From contig JAIXUR010000495.1 in assembly GCA_027483425.1 (NCBI GenBank), positions 1-6,905 of the forward strand: 6,905 nt of DNA. Direction: 5' to 3'. The notes beneath the pieces are model-generated. The model was given only the letters and a program-made list of their open reading frames with translations. It had not been told where the DNA came from and searched no databases. The position numbers and the translations under genes were made by a program. The DNA comes from Cyanobacteriota bacterium. GTDB taxonomy: Bacteria > Cyanobacteriota > Cyanobacteriia > Phormidesmidales > Phormidesmidaceae. Below, one piece after another: positions 6,445-6,905 of this stretch; positions within the stretch are counted from its first letter, which is position 1; each line of letters starts with the position of its first letter.

Positions 6445-6561
6445 TACCTTTGGTCGGTAAGCCAGCGCTGGTCAAAGACTGTCCCTGGGGGCTATCCCAG
6501 CATCTGCAAAACCAGTCCGGCTACATCCTGGAAAGGTTTCAAACACCCGCTAAGATGCTCC

Positions 6562-6905
6562 TTAAAAGTTCAAATCTAGATCTTCTGGGGGCTGGTTTTG
6601 GAGGTCTGGGAGGGGGCTGGCCGGGGCTGTATCGGAGTTGCGCAGGCTTTCGCCGAGGGGGTCGCGGCGCGGGGCTGGGGTCGCCGGTTGGGTTGCTGGA
6701 TTACTAGAGCTACTGCCATTGGGGCCGCTGCCATTGGGAGCAGTAGCCCCCGGATTCAGGATCACCGGCTGGTTGGGTCGGGGGTTAAAGGTCTCGAAGG
6801 TCACGGCCCGAACCAGGGGCGGGTTTTGGCCGTCGGTGACCCGCAGGGTCACGGTGGTGGTACCGCTGGGGGGCAGAGGCATGGACAGGGAGCCCTGCAA
6901 GCCTA
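6562..6905 (-). CDS. C-terminus of an uncharacterised protein with a Pro/Asn/Ser-rich tail (5' partial)
   Basis: The frame is open to the window edge and ends at TAA 6562-6564, so about 113 C-terminal residues are seen; a TTG at 6898-6900 is internal rather than a start. The first part, SGTTTVTLRVTDGQNPPLV followed by RAVTFETF, has the alternating pattern of a beta-sandwich, like the last strands of an Ig-like or cadherin/PKD-type extracellular domain. From about PRPNQPVILNPG to the end it is low complexity, rich in Pro, Asn, Ser and Ala, and ends in an acidic PPEDLDLNF. Such tails are typical of disordered regions of exported or envelope proteins, but no signal peptide or anchor is in view. 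The codons include a 15-bp tandem duplication (6713-6742) encoding NGSxP-like units. I cannot name the protein. It lies upstream of mfd in the same direction, separated by 272 bp and a likely terminator. Confidence 0.7.
   Translation of the reverse strand, partial: GLQGSLSMPLPPSGTTTVTLRVTDGQNPPLVRAVTFETFNPRPNQPVILNPGATAPNGSGPNGSSSSNPATQPATPAPRRDPLGESLRNSDTAPASPLPDLQNQPPEDLDLNF
6713..6742. repeat. 15-bp tandem duplication in the partial minus-strand gene
   Basis: CTGCCATTGGGGCCG (6713-6727) is followed directly by CTGCCATTGGGAGCA (6728-6742), sharing the first 11 bases and 12 of 15 overall. Translated on the minus strand it gives two PNGS units in the low-complexity tail. It keeps frame and probably reflects replication slippage. 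Confidence 0.6.

Larger units (their letters stand above)
6290..6561. other. Intergenic region between mfd and the next minus-strand gene
   Basis: The 272 bp contain the hairpin at 6326-6350, the weak promoter candidate near 6416-6444, an inverted repeat CCGACC/GGTCGG (6429-6434 and 6452-6457, 17-base spacer) and a 10-bp palindrome CCAGCGCTGG (6462-6471). Short plus-strand frames here show no recognisable domain or start signal and are not called as genes. No tRNA, small RNA or riboswitch pattern was recognised. Confidence 0.6.

Noticed and set aside
6429..6471. CCGACC/GGTCGG inverted repeat and CCAGCGCTGG palindrome as operators
   Set aside because: Short, GC-rich and not matched to any binding site I know; noted in the intergenic entry only.
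6337..6707. Two plus-strand frames (6337-6579 and 6450-6707) in the gap upstream of mfd
   Set aside because: No recognisable domain, no ribosome site, and the second runs antisense into the partial minus-strand gene.

Overview
The window looks like the chromosome of a fairly GC-rich cyanobacterium. The cyanobacterial palindrome GCGATCGC (HIP1) occurs at least ten times in 6.9 kb, whereas chance would give about one per 65 kb. The heptanucleotide repeat arrays and the protein sequences also fit, perhaps a filamentous Leptolyngbya/Nodosilinea-like lineage, although the genus is a guess.

Layout. On the plus strand, 1-630 is the ATP-binding C-terminal part of a sensor histidine kinase whose N-terminus lies outside the window. 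It is followed 35 bp later by a complete alanine dehydrogenase gene (ald, 666-1766). An AT-richer stretch of about 1 kb (1767-2743) follows. It holds an unrecognised, possibly decayed reading frame on the plus strand (1841-2038) and, on the minus strand, a complete type II toxin-antitoxin pair: a small antitoxin (2450-2692) whose stop overlaps the start of a VapC-like PIN-domain toxin (2007-2450). A complete mfd gene (transcription-repair coupling factor, 1181 aa) fills 2744-6289 on the minus strand. A 272-bp gap (6290-6561) carries a strong hairpin followed by a T-rich run in the minus direction. The window ends with the C-terminus of an uncharacterised Pro/Asn/Ser-rich protein on the minus strand (6562-6905).

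How the genes relate. Most are ordinary, independent housekeeping functions: signalling, alanine/pyruvate interconversion, and repair of transcription-blocking lesions. The toxin-antitoxin pair lies 51 bp downstream of mfd on the same strand and could be partly read through from it. The tail-to-tail junction between ald and the toxin gene looks like an accessory insertion point.

The most unusual thing is inside mfd. A stretch of about 26 codons is built of short repeats: an AATTTTG-type heptamer array, a G-rich tract and a GACTCCT-type heptamer array. These resemble elements usually found between cyanobacterial genes. Here they are read in frame within an otherwise conserved DNA-repair protein. 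Because the unit is 7 bp, most copy-number changes would shift the reading frame. I see no CRISPR array, tRNA, rRNA or insertion sequence, and no clearly new multi-gene system.
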